DNA of 64,000 nucleotides, taken from the NCBI GenBank assembly GCA_002633005.1, contig NMRA01000333.1, positions 1 to 64,000 on the forward strand, written 5' to 3'. The stretch comes from Phoronis australis (lineage: Eukaryota > Phoronida > Phoronidae). Positions within the stretch are counted from its first letter, which is position 1. The number at the start of each line of letters is the position of its first letter. This document shows, in pieces, positions 1-12,529 of the stretch. A program made the translations under genes and the position numbers. Under the pieces are notes generated by a model. It had not been told where the DNA came from. It made no database searches and saw nothing but the letters and a program-made list of their open reading frames with translations.

Positions 1-240
1 CCTCTGTAGGTTTGAGGTTTGGTTGACTCATGCTGCAAATCAACTTTGCCTGGTTTCAATGAAACATTGTTTATAGCTATTTTTCTGTTGTCATCATTGT
101 AAACAAATGTTCATAATTGGTTTTTGAAGCATCAAAATTAACCCAAAATTACAACTTGTGCTAAAATCAATTCTAAGAGACCTCCAGCACAGTGTCCAAA
201 ACACATGGCTCATAAACACAAGAAGATTTTACCAGTGTAA

Positions 241-632
241 TAGGGCCGTCTCGGATTACACGGCAATAGAACTCTCCTTTGTCCCGGAGATGAGAAAGCA
301 CGTGACCTAGTTTTGGAAATCGGGCACATTTTCGTGTCTCTCATTGATGTCGGGAAGGCGAAGAATCACATCCATGGAAATTTGTCCAGTTTATCAAACT
401 TTTTCACATCGAAGTTGCAGCCCACGGAACAGCAATAATACTTCAATGGCATTGGAAGGACGAATAGAATAATGCAACCGAGAAAAATTTGTAAAGAATC
501 AGACAACAAACAACATGCAAAACTCCAACTTGGCACGAGAACAAGGCAGCAAATGTACCTGACAAATGTTTACGGCACTGTGGGTAAATACAGCGAATTT
601 CGAGTGTCACTGGGAAATCCGGGACGGCCCTA
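241..632. mobile_element. 392-bp TIR element (TAGGGCCGTC ends)
   Basis: Left end TAGGGCCGTCTCGGATT (241-257) and right end, reverse complement, TAGGGCCGTCCCGGATT (616-632) differ at one position. The interior has no convincing gene; short ORFs on both strands are incidental. A TA or longer target duplication is not clear. Confidence 0.6.
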
Positions 633-939
633 TCGATGTGGACTAAAGACAATCATTTGAGGCCACCCTTACGTAACCTGTCTGATCGTGACTCCTGTTT
701 TGTGAACACTTTGAGTTTTAATACTTCGCCTTATGATGTATTCAAGGACATTTTTGTGTCTTCCATGCAATTTACCCCAGTTGCCCATTCCATGTCACAG
801 ACGTGGCTAAAAACAACATCAAGAATGTTTCTGGGTGTTGCAACTTGCAGTGCGGCCTAGATTCAGGTGTTCCGCTTTTTTGTAATTGAACGTTGGCAAC
901 TATGGGTTGGTTATGAGATAGTTCCAGGGCTCGACATAA

Positions 940-1055
940 CGAGCTGCAGGTCGCATTTGCGACCTGAAATTTGGAAATGCGAGCTGAGATTTTTGTCAGC
1001 TCGTATCAAGTCGCAAAATGCGACCTGGAATTTCCAACGAATGCGAGCTGAGTTT
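940..1055. repeat. Hairpin-forming tandem duplication
   Basis: A perfect palindrome CAGGTCGCATTTGCGACCTG (947-966), hairpin CGAGCTGA/TCAGCTCG (980-987 and 996-1003), and TCGCAAAATGCGA (1011-1023). The block GCGACCTG...ATGCGAGCTGAG occurs twice about 61 bases apart. Confidence 0.75.
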
Positions 1056-1323
1056 TTACCCTTCTCAACAGATACCTATCAAATACAAAGCAGCTCTTGT
1101 TAATCCGACCGTTATTTGGTCGCTGCCATATCCAAGTTCAAAACAACACTAAAGGGGACAGCCCTCCCGATGACTTGTAAGCAAGTCGCGTGAACATGGG
1201 ATATGCAGTATCGATCTTCGACGCGTATCATTGGCTAACACTTTCGGCCACTTTTGTAAATTCCCGGATTCGCCGAAGGAAGTTTCGGGCCACTGCTTAA
1301 CACGTGATAAAACTTCACAAAAC

Positions 1324-1620
1324 AAGCGATTAACTTACCAAACTTTGTGGTGGACAAAAATGTTTATTTTTCACATAAAATGTCCTTATTACATGTACCA
1401 AATATCCACGACAATATCCCTGATACCGCACTGCGGCACCGTTAGCGCGCAAGCAGTCCCGGCACACAATNCTTAAGCGATCAACTTACTAAACTTTGTG
1501 GTGGACAAAAATTTTATTTTTCACATAAGATGTCCTTATTACATGTACCAAATATCCACGACAATATCCCTGATATCGCACTGCGGCACCGTTAGCGCGC
1601 AAGCGGTCCCGGCACACAAT
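1324..1620 (+). repeat. 151-bp direct duplication with an N at the junction
   Basis: Copies at 1324-1470 and 1475-1620 are nearly identical and separated by N (1471). It probably reflects two overlapping contig ends placed side by side. Confidence 0.85.
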
Positions 1621-4384
1621 CGTGACTTAGACTGAGATGTGCTTCTGCTTTTTATCATATTAAGACAGCCAAAGTGAAAATGACAACCTTATTAATCGCC
1701 AAACGACGGTCACGTCTTTACTTTCAGTTGCCAAGAAATTCTCAAACCCCTTACTTGTTTCTGGGGCTACGTGCGCGAAATATGATTTGTCTTTCACACG
1801 TTCGTTGCCAACGTAAAGTGTAGGCCTACTCCAGCGATTCAAGTGCGTGAACTCACGCGCGCGCACCACTTCAAAGAACAGCGACAGCCCTAAATGAAGA
1901 GTATACCGGCTTGGCTCTGGTTTATTTGAAAATAAACTCAGATTCCCAGCGGTTATAAAAGACCCGATGTACCGGGACCGATATAACCCCGAAAACTGAC
2001 GTTTTCCTGCTCCGATGTTTCCCGAGGTCGATGTTCTGTAAATCCTGTATTCTAAAACGTAAACCAGTATACGGTACAAGCGTTATCAAGCAACAGATAT
2101 CCAATACTAAGCCAATACTGTCATGTTTACAGGTTTTTTTCTGACATAACAAAGATGGGCGACAAAAAATCGCCATAAAAATGTACAAAATGGAGACTCA
2201 AAAATATACCACGGAGAGATGGGGCAAAACTTTACCAGTATAAAATACTACGAAAGTGGAGGGTCGGAGGCGGAAATCTAAGTTTTGAAGACTGACCAGA
2301 AACACAATTTGATCGTCTGAGTGCAGACAAGCTAATGAAGTTCAATGAACTTCCGGATGGAACAAAGGACTATTACGTAAAAGGGAGCTGTGAAGAAATA
2401 GATCACAGTGACGATATACACAGAGAAGAACAACTGTAGAATGATGGACGGAGGGAAATACTTTGTAATCAATACCTTTAATTCAAATTAAAAATTTCAT
2501 TTATCTAGGGTATTATGTGCATGTGCAACATAGAACAACATAAACATACAGTTTTTTGGTGCATTGTCGTTATTGCTATAAAAAGTGTCATAGACTGCTA
2601 ATTTAGAAAGCAGTTTCTGAACGTCGAACACCAGCATACAGCGAAAAGAACGTTACCCGTTTTAGAAACAAGTACATAAAATCCTATTCATTTGGATTGA
2701 GACCGTATACTTACGCGAAGTATCAAATTTGGATTAGCACTGGACTTTGCACAGAATGCTGATAAAAATATGTTGTTACCGGCATCTATTTAAAGAAAAG
2801 TAGTACGTGGGTAGTAATCCATTCATATTCACACAAAACGCATTAGCTCTTTGGATATGCCTTTGACGTTGTTTATGCAAGTGGCTATGGACTTTATCAG
2901 AAAAGCATTACTTGAGAAGTTATACATGAAACACCAGCATAAGGAACATCAAACGCAACCGTTATCAAAGAGAAATAACGTCGAGAGACTTTATACAAAG
3001 TGTGCACCACTGGCAATTATTTAGATTATATTTTAAAATGGACATATGTATAGCCAATTAATCACAGATTGGCGTTTTACAATGTATTTATTAATAACAG
3101 GATGTTCAACCTTTATTTTTCAGTGCTTTCTAATAATTATATTTTTACAAATCGTTTGCATCCAGTTCAAACATGCTCATGTTTTGAATCCGTCAGCATT
3201 TAGCGTTTCAACCTTCTTAGTTAAAACGGCACCACTCTGCCGAGGTCCTTTGATGATTTAGCTTGAAATGGAATTGCATCATCATTGACCTCGTGCAGAC
3301 ACGCTTGTTCGATATAAAATTCGTCCATTTCCGTTTAACGTTATCGTGTTCATACATTACTACATTTTTCGTTAAAGACACGGCTAGACTTTTTGCTAGC
3401 GAGCTTGATACTCGTACGTTCGTAATTTCATACCTGCACACCAGAAGAAAGGAGACTGTTCCGAAATTACGAACGTACCAGAACGTTGCAGTATAGGTGG
3501 CGCTGTGTCGGGGGTAACGCCAATCCATTATCACTGATTTATGTTTAGCAAGACGGTATCAACGGAAGTTTCGTTGCACGAATTAGTTCATAACGTCTAC
3601 AAAGTTCAAATATTTTTTGTCTATGTTCGTCACTTCGTGGATAACTGAATTTTAACACTGTTTTTGTACTCAAGTGCGACCAAAGATATTAGTAAAGAGA
3701 TTCGCGACTCCGTGATGTCTCGCGGCCTAACGCAAAAGTAGGTGAGCAGGATTCAAAACTTCCGGTCTCACGGCTAAGCATAGTAACGAAGGTGAACTTT
3801 GGTTTTTATTTCGCGCACGTCAAGCAAATTTTTTGAGTTTGAAATTAATTTGTTGTGTTTAAGGCAAACTAAATCGCGTACATGTATGTGAGCCATTCAA
3901 ATCGGATTATTGCTAGGAAACGTGTCGGAATTAACTTGACAAGTTGTTGTTGATCGGCCCGCCTGCTGGCAGAGTTCAACACAGGAATCGAGGAGTTTGG
4001 CCCAATGAAAAGGTTGAGTTAATTGGATAATTCTTTTCATTTAGTTGAATTCTCAGTCGTTTACGATGACATTTAGTTTGAATTTTGTAATTTTATAGGA
4101 ATTTTGGTTACTACCTAAATGTAACTTGTTTTCTCATTTGTCACTACGTCTCCATTGTCAGTGCCTGCATAGCCTTAGGCCTACCGTAGCCCACGGAGCG
4201 TAGCCTAGCCCCAGCTATCCACTTGCTAATAGGGTTTTTCCTTCTGTGACGAAATTGACTTGACTTCATGTGGGCTACTATATGTCAATTGACTCCTCTC
4301 AAAAATGTCTGTGACATCTACTTATTTCTTTGTTTTTTCGTCACGCGTATTCACACAAATATTGAATTTTTCCACGATTTACAG
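1621..4384. other. Intergenic; no gene recognised
   Basis: Short ORFs only. The inverted repeat at 3414 and a more CpG-rich stretch around 3700-3800 are the only notable features; the latter could be promoter or 5' UTR for the possible exon at 4399. Confidence 0.5.
3414..3478. repeat. 16-bp perfect inverted repeat
   Basis: GTACGTTCGTAATTTC (3414-3429) and its reverse complement (3463-3478), spacer 33 bases. Purpose unknown; it could be a small foldback relic. Confidence 0.7.
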
Positions 4385-4398
4385 GACAAGGTAAAGAC

Positions 4399-4443
4399 AT
4401 GGCATCATGGAATGTTGATTTGGAGGCAATATTTATGCCATTA
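4399..4443 (+). CDS. Possible first coding exon of an unidentified gene
   Basis: After a good acceptor (TTTACAG, ending 4384) an ATG opens MASWNVDLEAIFMPL and is followed at once by a strong donor GTAAGT (phase 0). I do not recognise the protein. One frame-compatible continuation is near 6546 (HVQKSLKELASHIQRLRYKD), after a TTTAG tract, but this is a guess. Intervening sequence holds a LINE tail (5103) and a foldback element (6365). Confidence 0.4.
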
Positions 4444-5102
4444 GTAAGTATATGTCATAATAAGCATAAATTACTGCTCAAGGTGATGCTGTTATTTTAA
4501 GCATCTGTACATTCTGAGGTGAACTAGCCCTGCTCTGGTTCTCTTGGAAAGGGACGCTCACCATTGATGACATTACCCTTGTTGAACATTTGAAAAACCA
4601 CTGGATTGCTTTAATTTTGGAAGCCACTCTAAGACTTATAAATACGCTATGCTGATGCTTAAGCTATTGAATGTCCTTTATGAATCTTCAAGCGAAATAA
4701 ATCAAGAAGAAATTGTACATTATCAAGATTGGTAGAGAAACTCTAATTTGGAACAAAGTATCAGGTGTTTTTGTATTTCTTTATCATAAATGTATAAAAA
4801 AACTTCATAAAACTGAATTTGATTACATATTTGTGTTGCCAGTCTTCACTTAAACAATTGTAAAGTGAGGCAGGAGAATCCCAGACCTCTGTTATTTACT
4901 CATTGGAACTGGGAAAATAAAAAATGAAACATTTATTTTGTGCTGTGCTGTCTTTCACTGTTATCAAAAGATTTGATGTCATTTCCCGAAAGAAATCTGT
5001 TGGTAACAAGCGTAAATTGCACTCTGACAAATTATTATATAGTAAAATTGGTGTTCTTTAACCTATAATAATGAACAGTGTACATGTTTCTACCACAAGT
5101 GA

Positions 5103-5190
5103 GGGCCCTCTTGGAAAGCAGTGCTATCACTGAAGAGGCCACCCTCATTTTAAATATCACAATAATAAATAAATAATAAATAAATAAACT
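5103..5190 (+). mobile_element. Short 3' tail of the same non-LTR retrotransposon family
   Basis: Matches the shared 3' end: GAGGGCCCTCTTGGAAAGCAGTG, then GGCCACCCTCATTTTAAATAT and an AATAAATAAATAAT tail. Confidence 0.65.
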
Positions 5191-6364
5191 GTGTCTCATT
5201 CAAGTAAAAATCGAAAAGACAGATATCCACGAGGTAATTTCTTTCCTGGATCATCACCGCATGGCCAGTCAAAAAGTCTTGAGAGTATTGCAAAATACAG
5301 GTGGCTTTGTTTATCTGTTTTGCTAACTCTACACAAAGCTCATGAAGGAACGAGATGCTGGCTTTCTCTAAGCAACTATACATTATATTTCTATCAGAGT
5401 ACATGTAAAATATCTGATAACCACTGAAAACCACTAAAACCGCAACTGACAGAACTTCTAATATCAAATTAAGTATTTCATTCTTTCCCTCATGTTTTCT
5501 AATTTACAGTGTTTTATTAGTATTTTGCATCCGTTGCTGTTTTTATTTCATGTTATTATATGATATTTTTTACATGTAAAATTATAAGAAACAATTTTAA
5601 ACTATATTCCCTTCATTGTTGCCTGAAATAGAAATAATTTAAACATTGCAATGTTCAAGTTTCATTACAAACACAGAATATTTGTTGGCACACTTCAAAG
5701 TCAAAAAAATGCTAAATAAAAATAACAGTGCTCACTCATCCTTTCACATTTTGGCTTCTTCATAGAAGAGTCCTGGGAGAAGATTTTATTTTCACAATCT
5801 CAGGTTGGATACAAAACTTTTAGATCCTCATTACCTTACAGCTATTCCATTTATCCCATACGCGTTGAATCTGTCGAGGGATATGTCAATGTCAACTTGA
5901 CGTCTTCAGCCGGTTCGATCATCAAACTTTCCGAATATAGTTTAAAGTAATACAGTTGCAGCAGTGTAACTAACACTCGACATGCAACCAGGCCCTAAAT
6001 GGAAAATCTGGAACAAAACTGTTAATTATATGATACTTATGTCTCAATTTTCAATTGCTGAATACTATATCATCTGCAACTCAGGCGTCGATTCCTAGGA
6101 AACTGCAATATCAAATGTTGTTTTTAACTATTTACAGGAGATGTTACAAGTTCAATGATCAGTTGCCGTTGTATTCATCCTTGCTACCTCTCTTCAAAAA
6201 ACAAATCGTTGCTTTTAAAACTGTTTCTTTTACAGGAGAAAACTTGCAACTTAACGCGGAAGTACATACATGTAGGATGTGATCCACCATGTGAAAAGTC
6301 TGGGTCAAGTATTAAAAAATCTGCCGAAAGAATGTAAGAAACTTAGGAATTCGAAACTTATGGG

Positions 6365-6508
6365 ATAAATACAAAACGTACCTCAATTGGCGTACATGAA
6401 GTAATATACCACTCGACCTTATTCCTTCGGTCTCCGTCGATACGTGGAATAATGTCTCGTGGACTATTACTTTATGTACGCCAGTCGAGGAACGTTTTGT
6501 GTATTTAT
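6365..6508. mobile_element. Small foldback element (long hairpin)
   Basis: ATAAATACAAAACGTACCTC...GGCGTACATGAAGTAATA on the left pairs with the segment ending AACGTTTTGTGTATTTAT on the right. The inner CTTATTCC/GGAATAAT also pair, leaving a loop of about 20 bases. Stem about 60 bp with few mismatches. Confidence 0.75.
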
Positions 6509-6703
6509 TTGTGACATTTACATCCTATCCTTTTTATTTAGAGCACGTACAGAAATCTCTGAAGGAATTAGCCTCACATATTCAAAGATTAAGGTACAAA
6601 GATTTGTCCAAGGAAAGAAGTCTCAGCTCATTTCGCCCCGCACTCCCAACGTTCTCAATTCCGGTCTTTCACCTGATGTCTCTCGTTTGGCTGCCCAACT
6701 TCC

Positions 6704-7273
6704 ATGTTAACTCGCTTGTTTCATAATGAGCCTCCTTCTAGTTCTATGCTTCACTCTTCTGTTACTGAAACGGATCAAGATATCCTTTGTTATGTGTTAG
6801 GCTCAGTTATAACTAAGTTAAGTAGCAAATGCGTTTGCAATCCAAATAATGTTTTAGTTCTTAACTCTTTGAAATTAGCTACATCAGAAAATGCACTTCC
6901 CCACAACAAGCTGACCTCTGTTAAGGACAGAGGGGATCTTGCGCATGTCACAACAGAAATTATGCTGTTTGTGAGTAAGGTTGAGGCATGTTTTAGAGAA
7001 TTTGTCCAGGAGCGAAAACTTGTCAATAAGGAGGGCTTTTTTGAATTTTGTTCACATCAGTTAGATGACTTGTTTTTAAGTTGTGTCTCACATTTGGGTG
7101 TAGAAATCGACACTGTTAAAGATGTTTTTGAAGACAGCGTCAAGCTGTTTTTCAAAATTCGCCTTCATCACAGAGCCAAGGTGTGTGTCAACAATCACAA
7201 ACAGAAAAGATTGAGGCAAAAACGCAACTCAACATATAATCATATATGTACACAACACGACAAGAAGTACTGA
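6704..7273 (+). pseudogene. Fragment resembling the C-terminal part of THAP-type transposases
   Basis: An open frame of about 189 codons from an internal ATG. Residues QDILCYVLGSVITKLSSKC, then LTSVKDRGDLAHVTTE, then VKLFFKIRLHHRAKV with a Lys/Arg-rich end, resemble the C-terminal 'LxxLKDRGGL' and 'LFxxxRxxxxAK' segments common in P-element-like ORFs of invertebrates. That assignment is from memory of the family and not certain. It converges tail-to-tail on the THAP gene ending at 7461. AATAAA motifs at about 7399 and 7429 follow it. No intact N-terminal part was found upstream; 6535-6720 carries short open pieces in other frames. Confidence 0.5.
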
Positions 7274-8319
7274 CCAAATACCAAATTTTTAGAGGTTCTA
7301 ACTTTGTAAGGGATGTACACAATTTTATTTGTTGGTAGTTATGGCATTTAAGTTTGATCACAGTCAAGAATCATTTCCCTGCTGACATCTTGTGAAGAAA
7401 TAATAAAAACTGTTCACTTGTGAGTCAAAAATAAAGCTAATCATATCTGCGAACACACTATTAATCTAGTACTTTCTTTTCTTCATAGGGGGAGTTCGTG
7501 ATATTGCCACAAGTGGAGTTAACCCTCTTTGTGATGCCACGAGGATTTGTTAGATTGGCAGTTTCATGCTGCAGTCGTAGCTTGTTGTATTGGTAACTGA
7601 AACATGTCCATAAGTGATAAACCGTGTTACAAGTCTCATTATACCTAAAAATAAGAATTGCCTATAAAATAGTTTCAATAATTTTGTCTTTATGTGGCTG
7701 GGTAGGTAACACATTGTTTTGCACATTGTGGTTATTTTCTTAGGCCAGACTGATTTGGATACTTGGAGGAAATCTGCATGTAGGCTGCATTAGTCACTTT
7801 ACTTGACTTTACATAACAAGTCGATTTCACATTGAACTGATAAATTTGGTGTACACAATTATGTGACAGTATCCTCACCCGAATTCAATCAAGGATGGGT
7901 TGTCACTTCGCCTCCCAAGAGACCTGTGCTGCTCAAATCTCTCCTCAAGGGGATCTTGACACAGCCGGTTGGTGAATACTTTTTGTACACCCGTTCCTAG
8001 CAGGAACTTAGTGATACTGACGACAGAATTTACTGGAAAAAGATTTGAACATTGTTGTTGTAAGTACATAAGTAAAGTTCAACTGTTCTAAACCTGTCTT
8101 CCTTCAGAAGGTAACTTTTAACATAGGATAATGATCATTGCTTGTTCGTGCTCATGTTACCGTGATATAACGGTTTGGTTATTTGGGCTTGAAAAAATCG
8201 CTATAGCTTGAGACTTAGTGTCAAAAAAGTTAATGCAGCTGTTCACTCACTTTGTCGATTAGGTTCTCAAATCGTTAAATCGCTCCTCATCTTAGAAAAC
8301 AAAAGGCAGAACCTCATCT

Positions 8320-9210
8320 GAAATCCAGGTGAATCTCAACTTAGCTATCATTTCAGATTGGCTTGTATCCAATAAATTATCCTTAACTGAAAACCCTTTT
8401 TAATGCTATCATTCTACCTCACCTAGATTACTGCCTCCCGGTGTGGGGCGTTGCATCAGGCAAGGATGTGAAAACCATCCAGGTTATCCAAAATAGGGCT
8501 GCCCGGATTATACAATGAAACTGGTGTTAGAGATATTAACATTGGAAACCTTCATAAAGAGACTAGAATAATGAAAATTCACACAAGACACCAATTCCTA
8601 TCTGCATGTTGTATGTACAAATGTTCTAAAGGTCTCGTTTCAACATACATATATTCTAAGTTTAAGATGACTACTAATCTCTACAATACTAGGTCCTCCT
8701 CATCATCAAATTTCAATATTCCTAAAGGCAGAAACGAAACTGGGAAAAGTCGTTTTCCTACAGCAGGCCCTATTTATGGAACACTATCCCTGCAGATGCC
8801 AAACCTACATCATCCTTTATAACCTTTAAAGGAATTATAATAAATAGATTTAACTTCATCTAGTGTGTAAGAGTGCACGTGTATACATGCGTGTATATTT
8901 ATATGTCTCACTTTTATTAATTATTTATTGTATGTTTTTAATTATTTATATTTATATTGTAGTTCATTATCTTGTCTTAATTTCTTTATCTTCTGTTTAT
9001 CATATTTTATTTTATTTTTTATTTTGTTTCATCAGTCTTACCCTGTTATTTTCTTACAATTTGATTATTATTTAAATATTGTATTTCATTTTGTAATTCT
9101 GTTTTTGTCTTACTATCTATTTGTTTTTACTTTAGGGCCCCCATGGAAAGCAGTGTGAACTGATGGGGCTACCCTCATTGTAAATATTGCATTAATAAAT
9201 AAATAAATTA
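8320..9210 (+). mobile_element. Non-LTR retrotransposon, 5'-truncated 3' end
   Basis: Degraded reverse-transcriptase C-terminal coding: ISDWLVSNKLSLT near 8355, a ...DYCLPVWGVASG... segment near 8430, then KIHTRHQFLSACCMYKC and YNTRSSSSSNFNIPK near 8570-8730. It ends in GGGCCC-CATGGAAAGCAGTGTGAACTGATGGGG and an ATTAATAAATAAAT tail. The strand agrees with the copy at 45060. It lies in an intron of the THAP-like gene in opposite orientation. Confidence 0.8.
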
Positions 9211-12200
9211 ATAAATCATTTTTATTTTTACAACCATTCGGCAAAATCAAGTTGTTTACTGACTTACGGCAGGTTAATAGCAACTTATGTTAGTAAACAA
9301 AGTAATTTGTTTTTGGTAACAGTGTCATCTTGACAGTGACGCAATTGTAATTGTTCAGTTACTTTCATTCCTGTCTTTCATCAACAGTGCTATGAGGTAT
9401 AGCTGTCTAAAAAAGCATGCGAGTCCTTACTTGTAGTTACCAACCCCTTGTATGTCTGTTTGGACAGAAACATGCGCGCTTTTTTCCGTCTTACTAAAGC
9501 CCTGTCTTCCCTCTACCCTTCTTTTCCAATCGTCCAGCCACCCCAGAAATTCGACTTGAAGAAACTGAAGGAAAAAGAATGAGATGCATTTCACAACAGA
9601 CAAACGTTGGTCTTTGCTATACAATTGAAAATTCTATCACATCCGACACGTTTGCTTTGCTCCCATTTTGAACAGTGTAGTGTGTCTCCACTCAGGCTTA
9701 TTTTGCCTTATCGTCTTATTTTTAATCGGAATCAGTTTGGTTTTAAGTGAACTATTGGGCATACCTCAAACCGAGAGTCGTCAAGACTGGTGTATGGTAA
9801 TAGATCTGGTTTTCGCTTTCTGAGGTCTTCTCCAACGGAACGAACATTGAGGCAGTCGAACTCACGATCAAACATTCGCAAATACTTTGAAGTCTCGCTG
9901 GCTTCTGGTCCGACATAAGCCTCCATGACGGTCGCCACGGAATCGCTTATTGCTTAGAAAAATAAATCGTATTAGCTATGAAACATTTGCTAGTTTTCTT
10001 AAAGCCTGTGGTAGTGCGTTACCCTCTAATAGTGTATGTGTGTAATCCCCGGACTGAACTTCGAAATCAATGCTGCTGTACAATGTACATGCAATTAAAC
10101 TGTAAGTAAAAGATTTAATGCATAAAACAAACATAAACTTTGAGGTTATTGACTAATACCCACCTCAGCCGCTAAAGGCACCCTCATCATTGTGTATGAA
10201 GTTAGTTCCACGTGAGCCAAGGTGAGTTTGGTGCGCTTGAGTTCCTGTTGCTGGTCCAGCCTGTACACAGACTTAGCGTGATCCCACAACATGGGCTTCT
10301 CATTCTGCAAAAATAAACTCTGAATGGAATTGGAATTTTTATCACTTGAGGGTGTATAGTCATACAGCCGGTTAGATTCATAATAAGCACTCCATTTAAC
10401 AAAGACGTGACTTCAGGCCAGACCCACAGTTGAATAGATTGTTACGACCAGTTTTCAAGTGGTGGGGGCATCGCTTACGGGACGAAGGGGTATTCCTTCA
10501 TCAGAATGCGGGTTCGTGCTATTCTGGGTTATCTCTGTGAACTTCATATTGGGTCCCGGTTTTGTCAGACGTGCTCGTTATAACCTATGGTTTCAACATA
10601 GAATTAGCTACGTTGACAAAGTAAATCACACATTTTAATTTTGAAAATTTAAAACACGTTTGCGTGTGTGTGTGAATTTTGTCAAAAACCGTATGCCAGG
10701 AATGCTCTTTGATAAAGCTGTTTCGGGTTAAGTTTATTTTGAAATTTGTTATGTACATGTATTTTTTTCAATTCAAATTCCAATTCAAATGTAACAACAG
10801 CTGATCCATGTTTCTACTTTTACTTCGACTTTTCACATTAGTATAAGTTGTGTTTTAATGTTACCTTTAGTCCGCACTTCTTCTCTAGCAGGAAGATACC
10901 TTTCCACAATAGCGTATATATCTCCGACGCCTTCGCACCCATTGTAACCCAACAGGAACTTCAAGGGTTTCTCAGATGTCGAACCAACCACAAAAAACCA
11001 AGAACGTGAGTGGCAACTTTGCTACTGTTGAGGGCATACACCACAATCTCACCAGTCCTCTCATTGTAGACCTGTTCAGATAATCAATCAGGTAACACGC
11101 AACCTATGCTTTTCAGTCGGCCATTGAAAACAATAGAAACTCCCATACTGCAAATTAACCAACAAAGGACAATCGTTGTTTGCATAAGTTCACATATACA
11201 TTCAACACTTGGGCAACATAACAGAGTCCCTGTTTACAACCGTTGTTTCATACAACTGGCTAGAAGCCTAATAGCATGCAGGGGAATACAGAAATGTGAT
11301 TAATAGACAAATACAGTGCAGTGATCTGATGTTTTTGCCCATTGGTCTGAATGCTTTATATAGCCTTACTCTTCCTTAGGCATAACGATATTTCATTGCA
11401 TACTTGTTGCGCATCATTTTGTTAGCAGTTGCTCTGTTACAGCTATAAGGTGTTACATTGTAATTTGATAACAACATAAACAAACGAAGTCTTATCTACC
11501 AACTTACCAAGTCTTCTCTAATCTTCATCTCGTCGTGAAGAAGAACGACGTATCGCTCTTTCTCTGTGAATTTCTTCACAATACCCTTCAGTTCTTCGAT
11601 AACCTTTTAAAATGCCGAATTACTACATGTGACTGCGCAGTTCATGAGGTTGAGATAAAGAAATATTGACTCAATATTCCTATAATTCTTCATGTGTAAA
11701 GAAACCCAGAAATGTAAAACAAAACTCTACCTCAACCTGAAACCCTTGGGTGGGGCATATTTAATCGGAGTAATCGCGCAACGTCGATTCCCCCAGGTAG
11801 CTCCAGCACACTAATCTCTCTCAAAGTCCTGTAAACGTGAAGGCTTTGGCTGTGCAACAGTATAGCTACACGCATCATGGTTGGGTGCCACCTATTGAAA
11901 AATGAATTTCTTATTAATGCTTTGTAAATGTTATGAGTTAGTTCAAATTACAGTAATGAAAGTTTGAAAGAGTATTTCCTGCCTATTTATGACCGGCAGT
12001 TGGAAATCTTGAAATATGATACATGTCAATGTGTTTATTAGTGTTTATTAAGAAGGAATTGTTTTACTACATTATGCAATGGTTATAAAATTTTTACTTG
12101 CTAAAAAAACTTGTTTTATAGTATGCATCTGAATTAAATAGTAATAAGCAAAGTAATGACCCTTTGAATTTCACGATTAATTTACATTTCATAATGGAAG

Positions 12201-12269
12201 TAGGTATATGATGCTGTAGCATGTTATACGTGCCTATGGCCATGGTTTTGCCGAGTGAAATTCTTTTTT

Positions 12270-12386
12270 GTTGTTCCCAAAACAGCTTCAGTAGCTGAGG
12301 ATTGCTTTGTTGTTCCCAAAACAGCTTCACTAGCTGAGGATTGCTTTGTTGTTCCCAAAACAGCTTCACTAGCTGAGGATTGCTTT
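12270..12386 (-). repeat. 39-bp in-frame triplication in the transposase-like gene
   Basis: Three near-identical copies encode SNPQLVKLFWEQQ in a row. Relatives have this LFWEQQ segment once, before the WHPxMxR motif. The repeat keeps the frame. Confidence 0.93.
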
Positions 12387-12529
12387 GCGTCTCCATAACA
12401 GCTGACAGTGGCTTATGGAACTCTTCTGTGATCTGTTCTGAATTTTTTTCTAATTTATTTCGAAGTTGTCTGCAGCTTTGTCGTTCGACTTTCAAGGCGT
12501 TTATCACATTCTCCCTTTGTTTTAATGCT

